A stretch of 25,407 bases of DNA from a virus: the IMG/VR virus record IMGVR_UViG_3300034071_000344, positions 1 to 25,407 of that record; one strand, written 5' to 3'. Below the pieces are notes generated by a model. It searched no databases. It was given only the letters and a program-made list of their open reading frames with translations, and had not been told where the DNA came from. The translations under genes and the position numbers were made by a program. This document shows positions 15,735 through 23,250 of this stretch, one piece after another; the first letter of the stretch is position 1; each line of letters begins with the position of its first letter.

Positions 15735-18700
15735 ATGGCAGATAAAAAAATAACCGAGTTAGTACAAATAACCACTATTGCAAGTGGTGATGTATTACCT
15801 ATTGTGGATATAAGTGATAACACCACTAAGAAAATAGATATTACACAGATTAAGGCACAGAGTCCAGTTCAATCCGTTAACTCTAACATTGGAGCAGTTG
15901 TATTAACTAAAACCGATATTGGACTTAGTAACGTAGACAACACTTCGGATGCTAACAAGCCTGTATCAACTGCGACACAGACGGCATTAGATGGAAAGGT
16001 TGATGAAAATGCTGCTATTACCGGTGCTACCAAAACTAAAATTACTTATGATGCAAAAGGACTTGTTACCGTAGGTGCAGATGCTACTACGGCAGATATA
16101 GCCGATAGCACAAATAAGAGATATGTTACAGATGCCCAAGCTACGGTAATCGGAAATACAAGTGGTACGAACACGGGAGATAATGCAACCAACTCGCAGT
16201 ATAGCGGATTAGCTGCAAGTAAACAAGATGCCTTAACTTTAACTACTACAGGAACTTCGGGAGCAGCAACATTGGTAGGTGCTACTTTAAATATTCCACA
16301 ATATTCGGGAGGAGGAGGTACTACTTGGGGTTCAATTACGGGTACTTTATCTACCCAAACTGATTTACAAACGGCATTAAATTTAAAAGTACCTTATACG
16401 GGTGCAACAAGTGATGTTAATTTAGGTGAGTTTGGTGTTCAGTTAGGAAATATAGAGTTTGATACTACACCTACAAATGTGCCAACCACAGCAGGTAGTT
16501 TAAATTGGAATGACACAGATGGAACTTTAGACCTTAAATTAAAAGGCGGCAATGTTACTTTACAGATTGGTCAAGAGCAGGTTGTAAGGGTAGTTAATAA
16601 AACAGCAACAAGTATAAATCTTTTAGAAGCAAATTACCAAGCCGTAAGAATTACAGGTGCAGTAGGACAAAGAACAAAAGTAGATTTAGCACAAGCCACA
16701 AATGATGTTTTATCTGCCGAAACAATAGGTTTAGTTACTGAAACTATTAACAATAATCAAGAGGGTTTTATAACAACAAGTGGATTAGTTAGGGGGATAA
16801 ACACAACAGGCAGCATACAAGGTGAAACTTGGGCGGATGGAGATATTCTTTATTTAAGCCCTACAACAGCAGGTAGTGTTACAAAAGTAAAACCAACAGC
16901 ACCTAATCATTTAATTGTGATTGGCTATGTAATATATGCACATATAACACAAGGAATTATTTTTGTTAAAGTAGATAATGGTTATGAATTAGACGAATTA
17001 CACAATGTAAAAATAACAACTGCTGCAAATAATAATGTATTAGCTTACACTTCTGCAACTGATATTTGGGAAAATAAAACGGTTGAAACTGCATTAGGTT
17101 TTACACCCGTAGTTGCAAATTCAGCCATCACAGGTGCAACAAAAACAAAGATAACATATGATGCCAAAGGACTTGTTACGGCAGGTGCAGATGCTACCAC
17201 AGCAGATATAGCCGATAGCACAAATAAAAGATATGTTACAGATGCTCAATCTACCGTAATTGGGAATACAAGCGGAACGAATAGCGGAAATCAAACCTTA
17301 GCTAATACATCAGATGCAACTTCACATACAACAACATTATCTGCAACAGGTGGAAGTGTAAAATTAGTAGAAGGTAGCGGAATAACTTTAACAACAACGG
17401 GAACGTCAGCCGATGGAATAATTACAATTGCTTCAACAGGCGGTGGAAGTGGAACGGTTACAAACGTATCTGCCTTGACATTAGGAACAACTGGGAGTGA
17501 TTTAAGTAGTACTGTTGCTAACTCTACTACTACACCTGTAATTACTTTAAACGTACCAAATGCAAGTGCTGCTAATCGTGGTGCTTTAACTTCAACTGAT
17601 TGGAGTACCTTTAACGGGAAACAAGCGGCACTTGTAAGCGGCACAAATATTAAAACTGTTAATTCTACTTCATTACTTGGTTCGGGAGATGTTGCAGTCC
17701 AAGCTACATTAGTTAGTGGAACTAACATAAAGACCATAAATTCTACTTCAATTTTAGGTAGTGGAAATTTAGTTGTGGCTGCTGCTCCAAGTGGTATTAG
17801 TGGTGCAATTCAGTTTTCAGATGGTACTTCATTATCAAGTGATGCAGCCAATTTCTTTTATGACAATACGAATGATAGGTTAGGGTTAGGAATCAATGCC
17901 CCAACTTCAAGACTGCACATTAAAGGAAGTGGTGCAACAAGTGCTACATCATCTTTTAAAATACAAAATAGTGCAAATACTGAGTTATTAAATATTACTG
18001 ATGATGGTGCTGCAACATTTGGTAATAGAATAGATGTTAATCAACCTAATATATCTATTAGTAGTATTGCAACTGCTATTACTAATGGTTCATTCATAGG
18101 TGCAAATTTAACGGGTACTAAAATTGGTTTATTGGTTGGAACTAACCAATCAGGTTATAGTTATATACAAGGTAGATATGCATCAGGTGCAGAACATATT
18201 AGAATACAAGAATATGGTAGTGGTATATCAGTTGGTTCAGCAACAGGGGATGGTTACATAGGAATAGGGAGAACATCGCAATTAGCAAGTTCAAAATTAG
18301 GCATATCAGTAGCACCAACCGCATCAGCAAATTATGGACTTGTTTCATTAGGTTCAGGTGCATTTGATGGGGCTACAGCTGGGTTCTTTACAGGTAGTGC
18401 AAATGGAACTTTAATAGCGGGAAACTTAGCAAGTGGTGGAACTTCTGATTTGTTAAATATGCAAGTAGCAGGGGTAGGTAGATTTAAAATAAGTAGTGCA
18501 GGGAAACCAACCTATGATAGTACAATAACACCATCAGGAACAACGGGAAACCAAACCATAAATAAGCCAAGTGGAACGGTCAACATAGCAGCAGCAGGTA
18601 CAACTGTAACAGTAACAAATAGCTTAGTAAGTACTTCATCAATAGTAATTGCAGTAGTTAGAACTAACGACACAACGGCATATATTAAAAATGTAGTTTC

Positions 18701-18779
18701 AGGTACTGGTAGTTTTGATATTAATTTAGGAGCAGCAGCAACCGCAGAAGTATCAATAGGATTCATTGTAAATAATTAA
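15735..18779 (+). CDS. Long tail fibre protein (putative receptor-binding)
   Basis: The 1014-residue product begins MADKKITELVQITTIASGDV, a start found in many phage fibres, followed by SNIGAVVLTKTDIGLSNVDN, the common tail-fibre repeat that forms trimeric shafts. Two related 53-residue modules (94-146 and 464-516) and two copies of a LVSGTNIKT...GSG unit (about 633-679) make up much of the shaft. The part from about 710 (RLGLGINAPTSRLHIKGSGA) resembles fibre modules that carry shaft-head transitions. The end is beta-rich (FDINLGAAATAEVSIGFIVN) with no S74 intramolecular chaperone signature. Low Cys, high Thr/Ser/Gly content and position after the tail tip fit a host-recognition fibre. Confidence 0.85.
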   Translation: MADKKITELVQITTIASGDVLPIVDISDNTTKKIDITQIKAQSPVQSVNSNIGAVVLTKTDIGLSNVDNTSDANKPVSTATQTALDGKVDENAAITGATKTKITYDAKGLVTVGADATTADIADSTNKRYVTDAQATVIGNTSGTNTGDNATNSQYSGLAASKQDALTLTTTGTSGAATLVGATLNIPQYSGGGGTTWGSITGTLSTQTDLQTALNLKVPYTGATSDVNLGEFGVQLGNIEFDTTPTNVPTTAGSLNWNDTDGTLDLKLKGGNVTLQIGQEQVVRVVNKTATSINLLEANYQAVRITGAVGQRTKVDLAQATNDVLSAETIGLVTETINNNQEGFITTSGLVRGINTTGSIQGETWADGDILYLSPTTAGSVTKVKPTAPNHLIVIGYVIYAHITQGIIFVKVDNGYELDELHNVKITTAANNNVLAYTSATDIWENKTVETALGFTPVVANSAITGATKTKITYDAKGLVTAGADATTADIADSTNKRYVTDAQSTVIGNTSGTNSGNQTLANTSDATSHTTTLSATGGSVKLVEGSGITLTTTGTSADGIITIASTGGGSGTVTNVSALTLGTTGSDLSSTVANSTTTPVITLNVPNASAANRGALTSTDWSTFNGKQAALVSGTNIKTVNSTSLLGSGDVAVQATLVSGTNIKTINSTSILGSGNLVVAAAPSGISGAIQFSDGTSLSSDAANFFYDNTNDRLGLGINAPTSRLHIKGSGATSATSSFKIQNSANTELLNITDDGAATFGNRIDVNQPNISISSIATAITNGSFIGANLTGTKIGLLVGTNQSGYSYIQGRYASGAEHIRIQEYGSGISVGSATGDGYIGIGRTSQLASSKLGISVAPTASANYGLVSLGSGAFDGATAGFFTGSANGTLIAGNLASGGTSDLLNMQVAGVGRFKISSAGKPTYDSTITPSGTTGNQTINKPSGTVNIAAAGTTVTVTNSLVSTSSIVIAVVRTNDTTAYIKNVVSGTGSFDINLGAAATAEVSIGFIVNN
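16014..17282 (+). repeat. Diverged duplicate modules in the fibre gene (16014-16172 and 17124-17282)
   Basis: Two 159-bp segments encode almost the same 53 residues starting AITGATKTKITYDAKGLVT and ending IGNTSGTN. Only about two residues differ, but many third codon positions do, except for a near-identical central stretch around GCAGATATAGCCGATAGCAC, which occurs in both copies. Confidence 0.85.
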
Positions 18780-18782
18780 AAT

Positions 18783-19124
18783 ATGAAAATAGTTAAAATA
18801 AACGCAGAAGTAAATTTGTTAAGTGGAATGGTAGTTCCAACAGGTAGTGTATTAGTAATATCAGAGGCATACACCGACAACAAAAGTCAAAAAGATGGTG
18901 TAATTCCTGCACAGGTAGCAACTTTATTGTATCAGAATGAACAAGCTATTACTGACGGCAAAGTTTCTATTCCAAATGTAGCAGATTTTAATACTACTAT
19001 GTCAGGCAGTTTAGACGTAACAAGATATGAAACAGAGGCAGCAGAAGTAATGCTTATTGAATTTGTTGTAGGAACTTTATCTCTTGTTTACGGAGAAGAA
19101 AATATAGAGGTCATTGATTTATAA
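18783..19124 (+). CDS. Hypothetical protein after the tail fibre (113 aa)
   Basis: Unrecognised 113-residue protein, starting three bases after the fibre stop and overlapping the next gene as TAATG. The first half is beta-rich (VNLLSGMVVPTGSVLVISEA), the middle mentions a charged loop (YTDNKSQKDG), and the C-terminal part is acidic (EEAAEV-type segments, GEENIEVIDL). Small proteins just behind fibre genes are often fibre-assembly chaperones or fibre-tip adaptors; that is a possibility from position only. Confidence 0.65.
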   Translation: MKIVKINAEVNLLSGMVVPTGSVLVISEAYTDNKSQKDGVIPAQVATLLYQNEQAITDGKVSIPNVADFNTTMSGSLDVTRYETEAAEVMLIEFVVGTLSLVYGEENIEVIDL

Positions 19125-19294
19125 TGATAGAATTAGAAGACCTAAAAGTAGTAGGGGCAAATGTCCTTTGTTTTATAACAATAAAGACTGTTGACCTTAA
19201 TGTGGGGTTGCAGACTATATTATTGTTAGCGACAATAATTTACACCTTTGTAAGAATAATCAACGAGTGTAAAAAATATTTAAAAAACAGATGA
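19124..19294 (+). CDS. Small membrane protein, holin candidate (56 aa)
   Basis: A 56-codon frame from ATG 19124 (TAATG overlap with the upstream gene) to TGA 19292-19294 (ATGA overlap with the downstream gene). One clear membrane segment (LQTILLLATIIYTFVRII, residues about 29-46) is followed by a basic tail ending KKYLKNR. Size, topology and position immediately ahead of the endolysin block fit a holin or holin partner. Two other small membrane proteins follow, so which one makes the lethal hole is unknown. Confidence 0.65.
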   Translation: MIELEDLKVVGANVLCFITIKTVDLNVGLQTILLLATIIYTFVRIINECKKYLKNR

Positions 19295-19644
19295 TAAATT
19301 TAATATTACTAATAGTTGCCAGTTTAATGGCGTTTTTGTTAATGCCGATTTCTTTATTGTACGGATTAATTCGGGCAATCTTCCACAAAGGTTTAAGTTA
19401 TTATTTTTGGCAATGTGCTTTAAGCATTGACCAAACAGGAAATACTGTATGTCAATTTCTATTTAATGACTTTATGATTAAACCAAATGGACACAGATGC
19501 GGAAACCCTGATGAAACGGTAAGTTATGTATTAGGAATGAACAAAGCCAAAGGAACACTTTATCCTTTAGGTTTAGTTGTTGCTTGGATATTAAATAAAA
19601 TAGACCCAAACCATGTTGAAAACGCAGTCAAAAACGAGCAGTAA
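19291..19644 (+). CDS. Membrane-anchored protein of unknown function in the lysis block (117 aa)
   Basis: The 117-residue product begins with a strong hydrophobic segment (INLILLIVASLMAFLLMPIS, residues 2-21) continuing into LLYGLIRAIF, and has a second weaker hydrophobic stretch near 92-101. The C-terminal half carries CGNPDETVSYVLGMNKAKGT and ILNKIDPNHVENAV, motifs I associate with a conserved but uncharacterised family in Bacteroidota phages. Its place between a holin candidate and the endolysin suggests a lysis or membrane role. Starts within the previous stop (ATGA). Confidence 0.7.
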   Translation: MINLILLIVASLMAFLLMPISLLYGLIRAIFHKGLSYYFWQCALSIDQTGNTVCQFLFNDFMIKPNGHRCGNPDETVSYVLGMNKAKGTLYPLGLVVAWILNKIDPNHVENAVKNEQ

Positions 19645-19864
19645 AGCAATAAGACCTTTTACCCGAAAGGCAATAGTAAGCAAGACCCCTGATTGGGCGA
19701 AGTGGACATTTAGAATAGTTTTTGCCATCACGGGTGTAGCAACTTTTGTTATTGCAAGTGACCCAAGTATTGAAGACACTTTAAAAGTTCAAATAGGTGT
19801 TTACTTGAAAGGTGTAGATATGTTTGTGTTTACTTTGTCTAAGATGTTTGGAGTGACCAAGTAA
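19613..19864 (+). CDS. Small membrane protein, second holin candidate (83 aa)
   Basis: An 83-residue basic protein whose start overlaps the previous gene by 32 bases. A basic N-terminal region of about 30 residues (SSKAIRPFTRKAIVSKTPDW) precedes one membrane segment (FRIVFAITGVATFVIAS, residues about 33-49) and an amphipathic C-terminus (LKGVDMFVFTLSKMFGVTK). Charge asymmetry, length and position before the endolysin match small holins. The ATG at 19613 is the only good start upstream of the hydrophobic segment. Its stop overlaps ATG 19864 (TAATG). Confidence 0.62.
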   Translation: MLKTQSKTSSKAIRPFTRKAIVSKTPDWAKWTFRIVFAITGVATFVIASDPSIEDTLKVQIGVYLKGVDMFVFTLSKMFGVTK

Positions 19865-19867
19865 TGG

Positions 19868-19951
19868 ATGAAGAAGAAAGACCCGACACAACTTGGACAG
19901 ACGGTAACGGATATTGAACCTTACGATGACTTTAATTATTACCCTGATTAA
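19868..19951 (+). CDS. Possible micro-ORF before the endolysin (27 aa)
   Basis: ATG 19868 opens 27 codons (MKKKDPTQLGQTVTDIEPYD and a short acidic aromatic end). It fills nearly all the gap between the holin-like gene and the endolysin. A competing 17-codon frame starts at 19864 with a TAATG overlap. Either could be real or only a spacer with coupling function; no family recognised. Confidence 0.25.
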   Translation: MKKKDPTQLGQTVTDIEPYDDFNYYPD

Positions 19952-19954
19952 TTT

Positions 19955-20407
19955 ATGATAGAAAAAGAAATAGAATCAGCACTAAATAAAGTTAAAGAAG
20001 TCTATGGTGTAAATTACGCCAAGAGATTGGAACAACTATTTAGAAACGAAACAGCACATTTTAAAAGTGGCAACTTCTTAAAAACTTTAAGTGCAGGTAT
20101 GGAAGTAGGTGCAAAAGTTATATATCCTTATGGGTGGAGTTCTTTGTTTGAATTTTGGGAAAATAATCCGCAATACAAACCAACAGGAACACACAGCCAA
20201 GCCGAAAACACATCAGCATTAGCAAAAAAAAGAGGTGTAAGAACTTTTATTAAGTTTGGTAGCGTGGAAGCAAGTATGATGACAGTTGCCCATCTAATTA
20301 AATTAAGAGGTGGTAATTTTGGTGCTTGGTTCAGTAAAAATGCAGTTCAGCAGTTAGCGTATAACCACGAACTTGACAATATTAAAGTAAGAATTGTTAA
20401 AGATTAA
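19955..20407 (+). CDS. Putative endolysin (muramidase-like)
   Basis: The 150-residue protein has a lysozyme-like pattern: helix EVYGVNYAKRLEQLFRNETA with Glu32 in R-N-E-T-A-H-F as likely catalytic acid, then GMEVGAKVIYPYGWSSLFEF and a C-terminal helical region (SMMTVAHLIKLRGGNFGAWF). This RxETxHF...YPYGW layout is one I recognise from peptidoglycan hydrolases of Bacteroidota phages. There is no signal peptide, so release would need a holin, in line with the membrane genes upstream. It would cut peptidoglycan glycan strands at the end of infection. The family call is by pattern only. Confidence 0.7.
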   Translation: MIEKEIESALNKVKEVYGVNYAKRLEQLFRNETAHFKSGNFLKTLSAGMEVGAKVIYPYGWSSLFEFWENNPQYKPTGTHSQAENTSALAKKRGVRTFIKFGSVEASMMTVAHLIKLRGGNFGAWFSKNAVQQLAYNHELDNIKVRIVKD

Positions 20408-20409
20408 TT

Positions 20410-20967
20410 ATGAATCAAAAATTTAGTTATTACCTTAATGTTTTTTTAGCGGTTGGGCTATTTTTAATAGTTTTTAAATTCGGTTGCAACCCTGAATACA
20501 AAGATAGACCGATTGTGATTAATGAAGTAGCGGATTCAAATGCCATTTATGACCATTTAGAGAGCGAATACAGCAATCAAATCATAAAGTTATATGATAG
20601 TATAGAATACTTAAATAAACACGTTAAAACGGCTAAAACGATATATAAGACTAAAATAGTTCAAGTATGGTCAGATTCAGTAGTTACTACCAATGAATGT
20701 TCTGAAGTAGTTGAACAGGCAAATGCTATAATTTCAAGTCAGGATACACTAATAAAAGTTCAAAGTCGTAGTTTAATAACCTGCAATTCCCAAGTTGGGA
20801 ACTTAAGAAACCAAGTTGAACTAAACAAAGGGTATGCGGATATATTGTTAAAGCAAAAAATTGAATTGATAAAAGAATACGACAAGATTAATGCAAATAC
20901 TAAACGGAATAAATTATTAGCAGGAATAGTAGCTGCGATATTAGTTAGCTTCAGTTTAATAAAGTAA
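20410..20967 (+). CDS. Spanin-like protein with both ends membrane-associated
   Basis: The 185-residue product has an N-terminal hydrophobic segment (LNVFLAVGLFLIVFKFGC, residues 9-26) with Cys26 at its end, a long helical, charged middle from about 40 to 160 (EYSNQIIKLYDSIEYLNKHV, VGNLRNQVELNKGYADILLK), and a C-terminal hydrophobic end (LLAGIVAAILVSFSLIK). It starts two bases after the endolysin stop. Spanins of Gram-negative phages fuse inner and outer membranes. An N-terminal lipid-anchored Cys plus a C-terminal membrane segment would make a unimolecular spanin, but KFG before Cys26 is a poor lipobox. An Rz-like inner-membrane protein is the alternative. Confidence 0.6.
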   Translation: MNQKFSYYLNVFLAVGLFLIVFKFGCNPEYKDRPIVINEVADSNAIYDHLESEYSNQIIKLYDSIEYLNKHVKTAKTIYKTKIVQVWSDSVVTTNECSEVVEQANAIISSQDTLIKVQSRSLITCNSQVGNLRNQVELNKGYADILLKQKIELIKEYDKINANTKRNKLLAGIVAAILVSFSLIK

Positions 20968-20972
20968 ATTTG
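20965..20972 (+). promoter_or_regulatory. Possible -7 promoter box at the end of the lysis block
   Basis: TAAATTTG matches TAnnTTTG exactly and overlaps the stop codon of the spanin-like gene. A clear -33 TTTG is lacking (TTAG at 20945-20948 is the nearest). If active, transcription would start near 20979 and meet the terminator hairpin at once, giving a very short RNA or an attenuated message for the DUF3310 gene. Confidence 0.35.
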
Positions 20973-20998
20973 AAATGTTTAAAATGTTTAATTGTACG

Positions 20999-21036
20999 GG
21001 GATTATTGCTGCGAAGTAGTTAATCCCTTTTTTTTT
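20999..21036 (+). terminator. Strong intrinsic terminator after the lysis genes
   Basis: GGGATTA (20999-21005) pairs with TAATCCC (21021-21027). An inner stem of CTGC (21009-21012) with GTAG (21016-21019) closes a GAA loop. Nine T residues follow (21028-21036). This is a textbook Rho-independent terminator and marks the end of the late operon. Confidence 0.85.
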
Positions 21037-21042
21037 AATATT

Positions 21043-21252
21043 ATGATAGACCCAATTAACCCGGCACATTATAGAGATGGAAAAATAGAAGTGATTGACT
21101 TTATAGAAGATAAAGGCTTTGGTTATAATTTAGGAAACGTTATAAAATATGTTTCAAGAGCAGGAAAGAAATCGGATAAAATAGTTGAAGATTTAGAAAA
21201 GGCAAAGTGGTATTTAGAAAGGGAAATTAACAAACACAAATGCAAGAATTAG
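21043..21252 (+). CDS. DUF3310 family protein
   Basis: From the ATG at 21043 the product is 69 residues and fits DUF3310: PINPAHYRDGKIEVIDFIED, then GYNLGNVIKYVSRAGKK and EDLEKAKWYLEREI. The family (P-x-HY, GNxxKY-xxRxGxK, DLxKAxWYL) is widespread in phages and related by fold to nucleotide pyrophosphohydrolase-like helical proteins, but its function is not established. A longer frame from TTG 20992 would have to be read through the terminator hairpin and its T-run (giving NPFFFN), so it is rejected. The last 13 bases overlap the metallophosphoesterase gene. Confidence 0.88.
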   Translation: MIDPINPAHYRDGKIEVIDFIEDKGFGYNLGNVIKYVSRAGKKSDKIVEDLEKAKWYLEREINKHKCKN

Positions 21253-22217
21253 AAAAAACAAAACAGCTAAGAGAATTTATAAAATTATATCCTAATTATC
21301 CTAATAAGAAATTAGCACGAATGTTTTATAAGGAAAATCCATTATTATACACTAATGAAGAACGTGTAAGGTCAAACATCAGAAATTTATTAGGTCAATC
21401 GGGAAATAAGATACAAAAAGACAAATCATTATATATGGATGCTAAACCTTTAAATCCTTACAATCTACCTCAATCCTTTGAATGCGATTATAGCCCATTT
21501 GAATTGAAATGTCACAATCTTTTAGTTTTAAGTGACGTTCACATCCCTTATCATTCTATAAGTGCTTTATCAACTTGCTTTGATTATGTTTCGGGAAGGA
21601 AAGTAGATGCTATTCTTTTAAACGGTGACACCATAGATTGTCATATGCTTAGTCGTTTTGTCCGTGATCCAAAAGCAAGAAACTTTGGTGAGGAATTAGA
21701 TGCCTTTGCGGAGTTCTTTGTCATTTTAAAAAAGATATGGGATGTGCCTATTTATTTCAAACTTGGAAATCACGAAGAAAGATATAATCATTTTCTTTGG
21801 ATGAAGGCAAATGAACTAACTGGTGTTGAAGAATTTAATTTAGAGGCGATAATTAAGAAAAGAGCCAATGTAGAAGTTATCTCTGACAAAAGAATAATCA
21901 AAGCAGGTAACCTTAATATCTTACACGGACACGAATTTCAAGGCGGTGTGTTTAGTCCTGTTAATATTGCACGTGGATTATTCCTTAAAGCAAAAGTAAA
22001 CGCAATGCAAGGGCATAACCATCAGACATCGGAACATTCAGAAAGAGATTTAGAGGGTAAGATAACAACTACTTGGAGTGTAGGGTGTTTAAGTGAATTA
22101 CATCCTGCATATATGCCAATCAACAAATGGAATCACGGTTTTAGTATGGTTGAGATTGAAGATGATGGTTCGTTTGAGGTGCAGAATAAAAGAATCCACG
22201 AAGGGAAATTATTGTAA
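21240..22217 (+). CDS. Metallophosphoesterase with N-terminal helical domain
   Basis: The 325-residue protein carries all five motifs of calcineurin-like phosphoesterases: Asp99 and His101 (LSDVHIP), Asp130 in GDTID, Gly-Asn-His-Glu at 176-179, His229-His231 in LHGHEF, and His259-His261 in GHNH. These bind two metal ions and hydrolyse phosphoesters. The first 60 residues (ELEKTKQLREFIKLYPNYPN, KLARMFYKENPLL) look like a helical, possibly DNA-binding domain. Such proteins are frequent in early regions of Bacteroidota phages; a role in nucleic-acid or nucleotide processing is likely but the substrate is unknown. Confidence 0.9.
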   Translation: MQELEKTKQLREFIKLYPNYPNKKLARMFYKENPLLYTNEERVRSNIRNLLGQSGNKIQKDKSLYMDAKPLNPYNLPQSFECDYSPFELKCHNLLVLSDVHIPYHSISALSTCFDYVSGRKVDAILLNGDTIDCHMLSRFVRDPKARNFGEELDAFAEFFVILKKIWDVPIYFKLGNHEERYNHFLWMKANELTGVEEFNLEAIIKKRANVEVISDKRIIKAGNLNILHGHEFQGGVFSPVNIARGLFLKAKVNAMQGHNHQTSEHSERDLEGKITTTWSVGCLSELHPAYMPINKWNHGFSMVEIEDDGSFEVQNKRIHEGKLL

Positions 22218-22245
22218 GTTTTTATTTAAAAAAATTGGACAAAAT

Positions 22246-22353
22246 ATGACTTCTAAATTAGAACTACTTAAAAAAGAGTTAGATGCGATAAGGTTAGAAT
22301 TAGAACAAATAAAGAAAGACATATCACAGCCTTACACAACTTTAGAAAAGTAA
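22246..22353 (+). CDS. Very small coiled-coil protein (35 aa)
   Basis: From ATG 22246 a 35-residue, strongly helical product is encoded: TSKLELLKKELDAIRLELEQ followed by IKKDISQPYTTLEK, with heptad-like Leu/Ile spacing. The frame is open further upstream to 22093, but that part lies inside the metallophosphoesterase gene and reads as an unlikely basic, Cys-rich sequence, so the later ATG, 28 bases after the upstream stop, is preferred. It may be a small oligomerising or regulatory peptide; nothing more can be said. Confidence 0.55.
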   Translation: MTSKLELLKKELDAIRLELEQIKKDISQPYTTLEK

Positions 22354-22440
22354 TATTACAGCGTTACAAATTGTAGGCTATAATTCCGATATTTGGGTTA
22401 GATGATTACAATAGCACCCAAAAATTAGTAAATGCACCTT

Positions 22441-22502
22441 ATTTAGATTAATTCTAAATTAGTCAAACTACTTGATTATTAAAATCAGAACAACGTATTT
22501 TG
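22441..22502 (+). promoter_or_regulatory. Intergenic region with inverted repeat and promoter-like elements
   Basis: The gap 22354-22518 holds a perfect 7-bp inverted repeat, ATTTAGA (22441-22447) and TCTAAAT (22453-22459), with a 5-base centre. Downstream are TTG at 22472-22474 and TATTTTG at 22496-22502 (21-bp gap), one T short of a full Bacteroidota -7 box. An operator and promoter for the gene at 22519 are possible; all elements are weak in AT-rich DNA. Confidence 0.3.
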
Positions 22503-22518
22503 AACCAACAATTAAATT

Positions 22519-22782
22519 ATGAAAAAGACATTAGAACTAACATTATCCGAAAGTGAAGGAGTAAAGATTGAAGTATCTTGCGATGTACTTAGAATTGAAA
22601 CTGATAATCCTGCGACCCATCCTGACGACCCCAACCAATTAACCATTACAGAGTATTGGTGCAAGACCATTAATAAATTAAAGATAAACGGATTTGAGTT
22701 GGGAATTTACAACCATAAGACATTAAAAGAAATTGAACGATTAGTGGAGGACCAGTTAGAATCTAACCCTGATTTATTTTAA
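22519..22782 (+). CDS. Hypothetical protein (87 aa)
   Basis: Unrecognised acidic 87-residue protein. It starts KKTLELTLSESEGVKIEVSC (beta-rich), has a polar loop (TDNPATHPDDPNQL), then TITEYWCKTINKLKINGFEL and a helical acidic end (LKEIERLVEDQLESNPDLF). Two Cys residues, no metal or catalytic motif. It follows the possible operator/promoter region and precedes another hypothetical gene by 10 bases, so it may head a small transcript. Confidence 0.65.
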   Translation: MKKTLELTLSESEGVKIEVSCDVLRIETDNPATHPDDPNQLTITEYWCKTINKLKINGFELGIYNHKTLKEIERLVEDQLESNPDLF

Positions 22783-22792
22783 ACTTTTAGCG

Positions 22793-23242
22793 ATGGCTTA
22801 TAATAGTGAATATCATACAGAAAAAAAATTAAAAGAAATTCAAAATTGGGATATAAAAGACGCTCATAATTTGGTAAACAGATTGCGTGATATGTGGCAA
22901 TACAAAAACTACTTCACCGAAAATTGGGGGCTTGACCATATACATAAAGAAAGACCAGTTTTAATGCTTGAGTTACATACAGGAGGATGGAGTGGTAATG
23001 AAGATATAATTGAAGCATTACAGAAGCATAAATTATTTTGGATGATGTGGTGGTGGAAAACAGAAAGAGGCGGACATTATTATTTTGAAGTTGATTTTTC
23101 TGCAATAGGATTTAAGCCAGTAAATAAATTTACAAAGGAAAATAAACTCACAAGGCAGTATGTTTCAAAAGCAAAAGCAAAATTTGATTGGATTAAAATA
23201 TCGCATACTAAAAGACTTATCCGTGCAGTAGCAAAAGTTTAA
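22793..23242 (+). CDS. Conserved-looking phage hypothetical protein (149 aa)
   Basis: The 149-residue product has a distinctive core: LMLELHTGGWSGNEDIIEAL followed by HKLFWMMWWWKTERGGHYYF at about residues 56-100. This LELHTGGWSGNE plus aromatic cluster plus RGGHYYF pattern is one I associate with small proteins found across many phages and mobile elements, without known function. The N-terminus is helical and charged, the C-terminus basic. An attC-like palindrome begins 8 bases after its stop, so this gene could be the last backbone gene or the first cassette gene. Confidence 0.72.
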   Translation: MAYNSEYHTEKKLKEIQNWDIKDAHNLVNRLRDMWQYKNYFTENWGLDHIHKERPVLMLELHTGGWSGNEDIIEALQKHKLFWMMWWWKTERGGHYYFEVDFSAIGFKPVNKFTKENKLTRQYVSKAKAKFDWIKISHTKRLIRAVAKV

Positions 23243-23250
23243 AATATTGC

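Noticed and set aside
19864-19917. 17-codon frame with TAATG overlap before the endolysin
   Set aside because: Too short to support as a gene; the alternative frame at 19868 is slightly longer and listed with low confidence.
20992-21042. Extended start (TTG) for the DUF3310 gene
   Set aside because: It would translate the terminator stem and T-run; the family starts at the MIDPINPAHY sequence, supporting ATG 21043.
22093-22245. Extended start for the 35-residue coiled-coil gene
   Set aside because: The added part lies mostly inside the metallophosphoesterase gene and reads as an implausible Cys/Arg-rich peptide.
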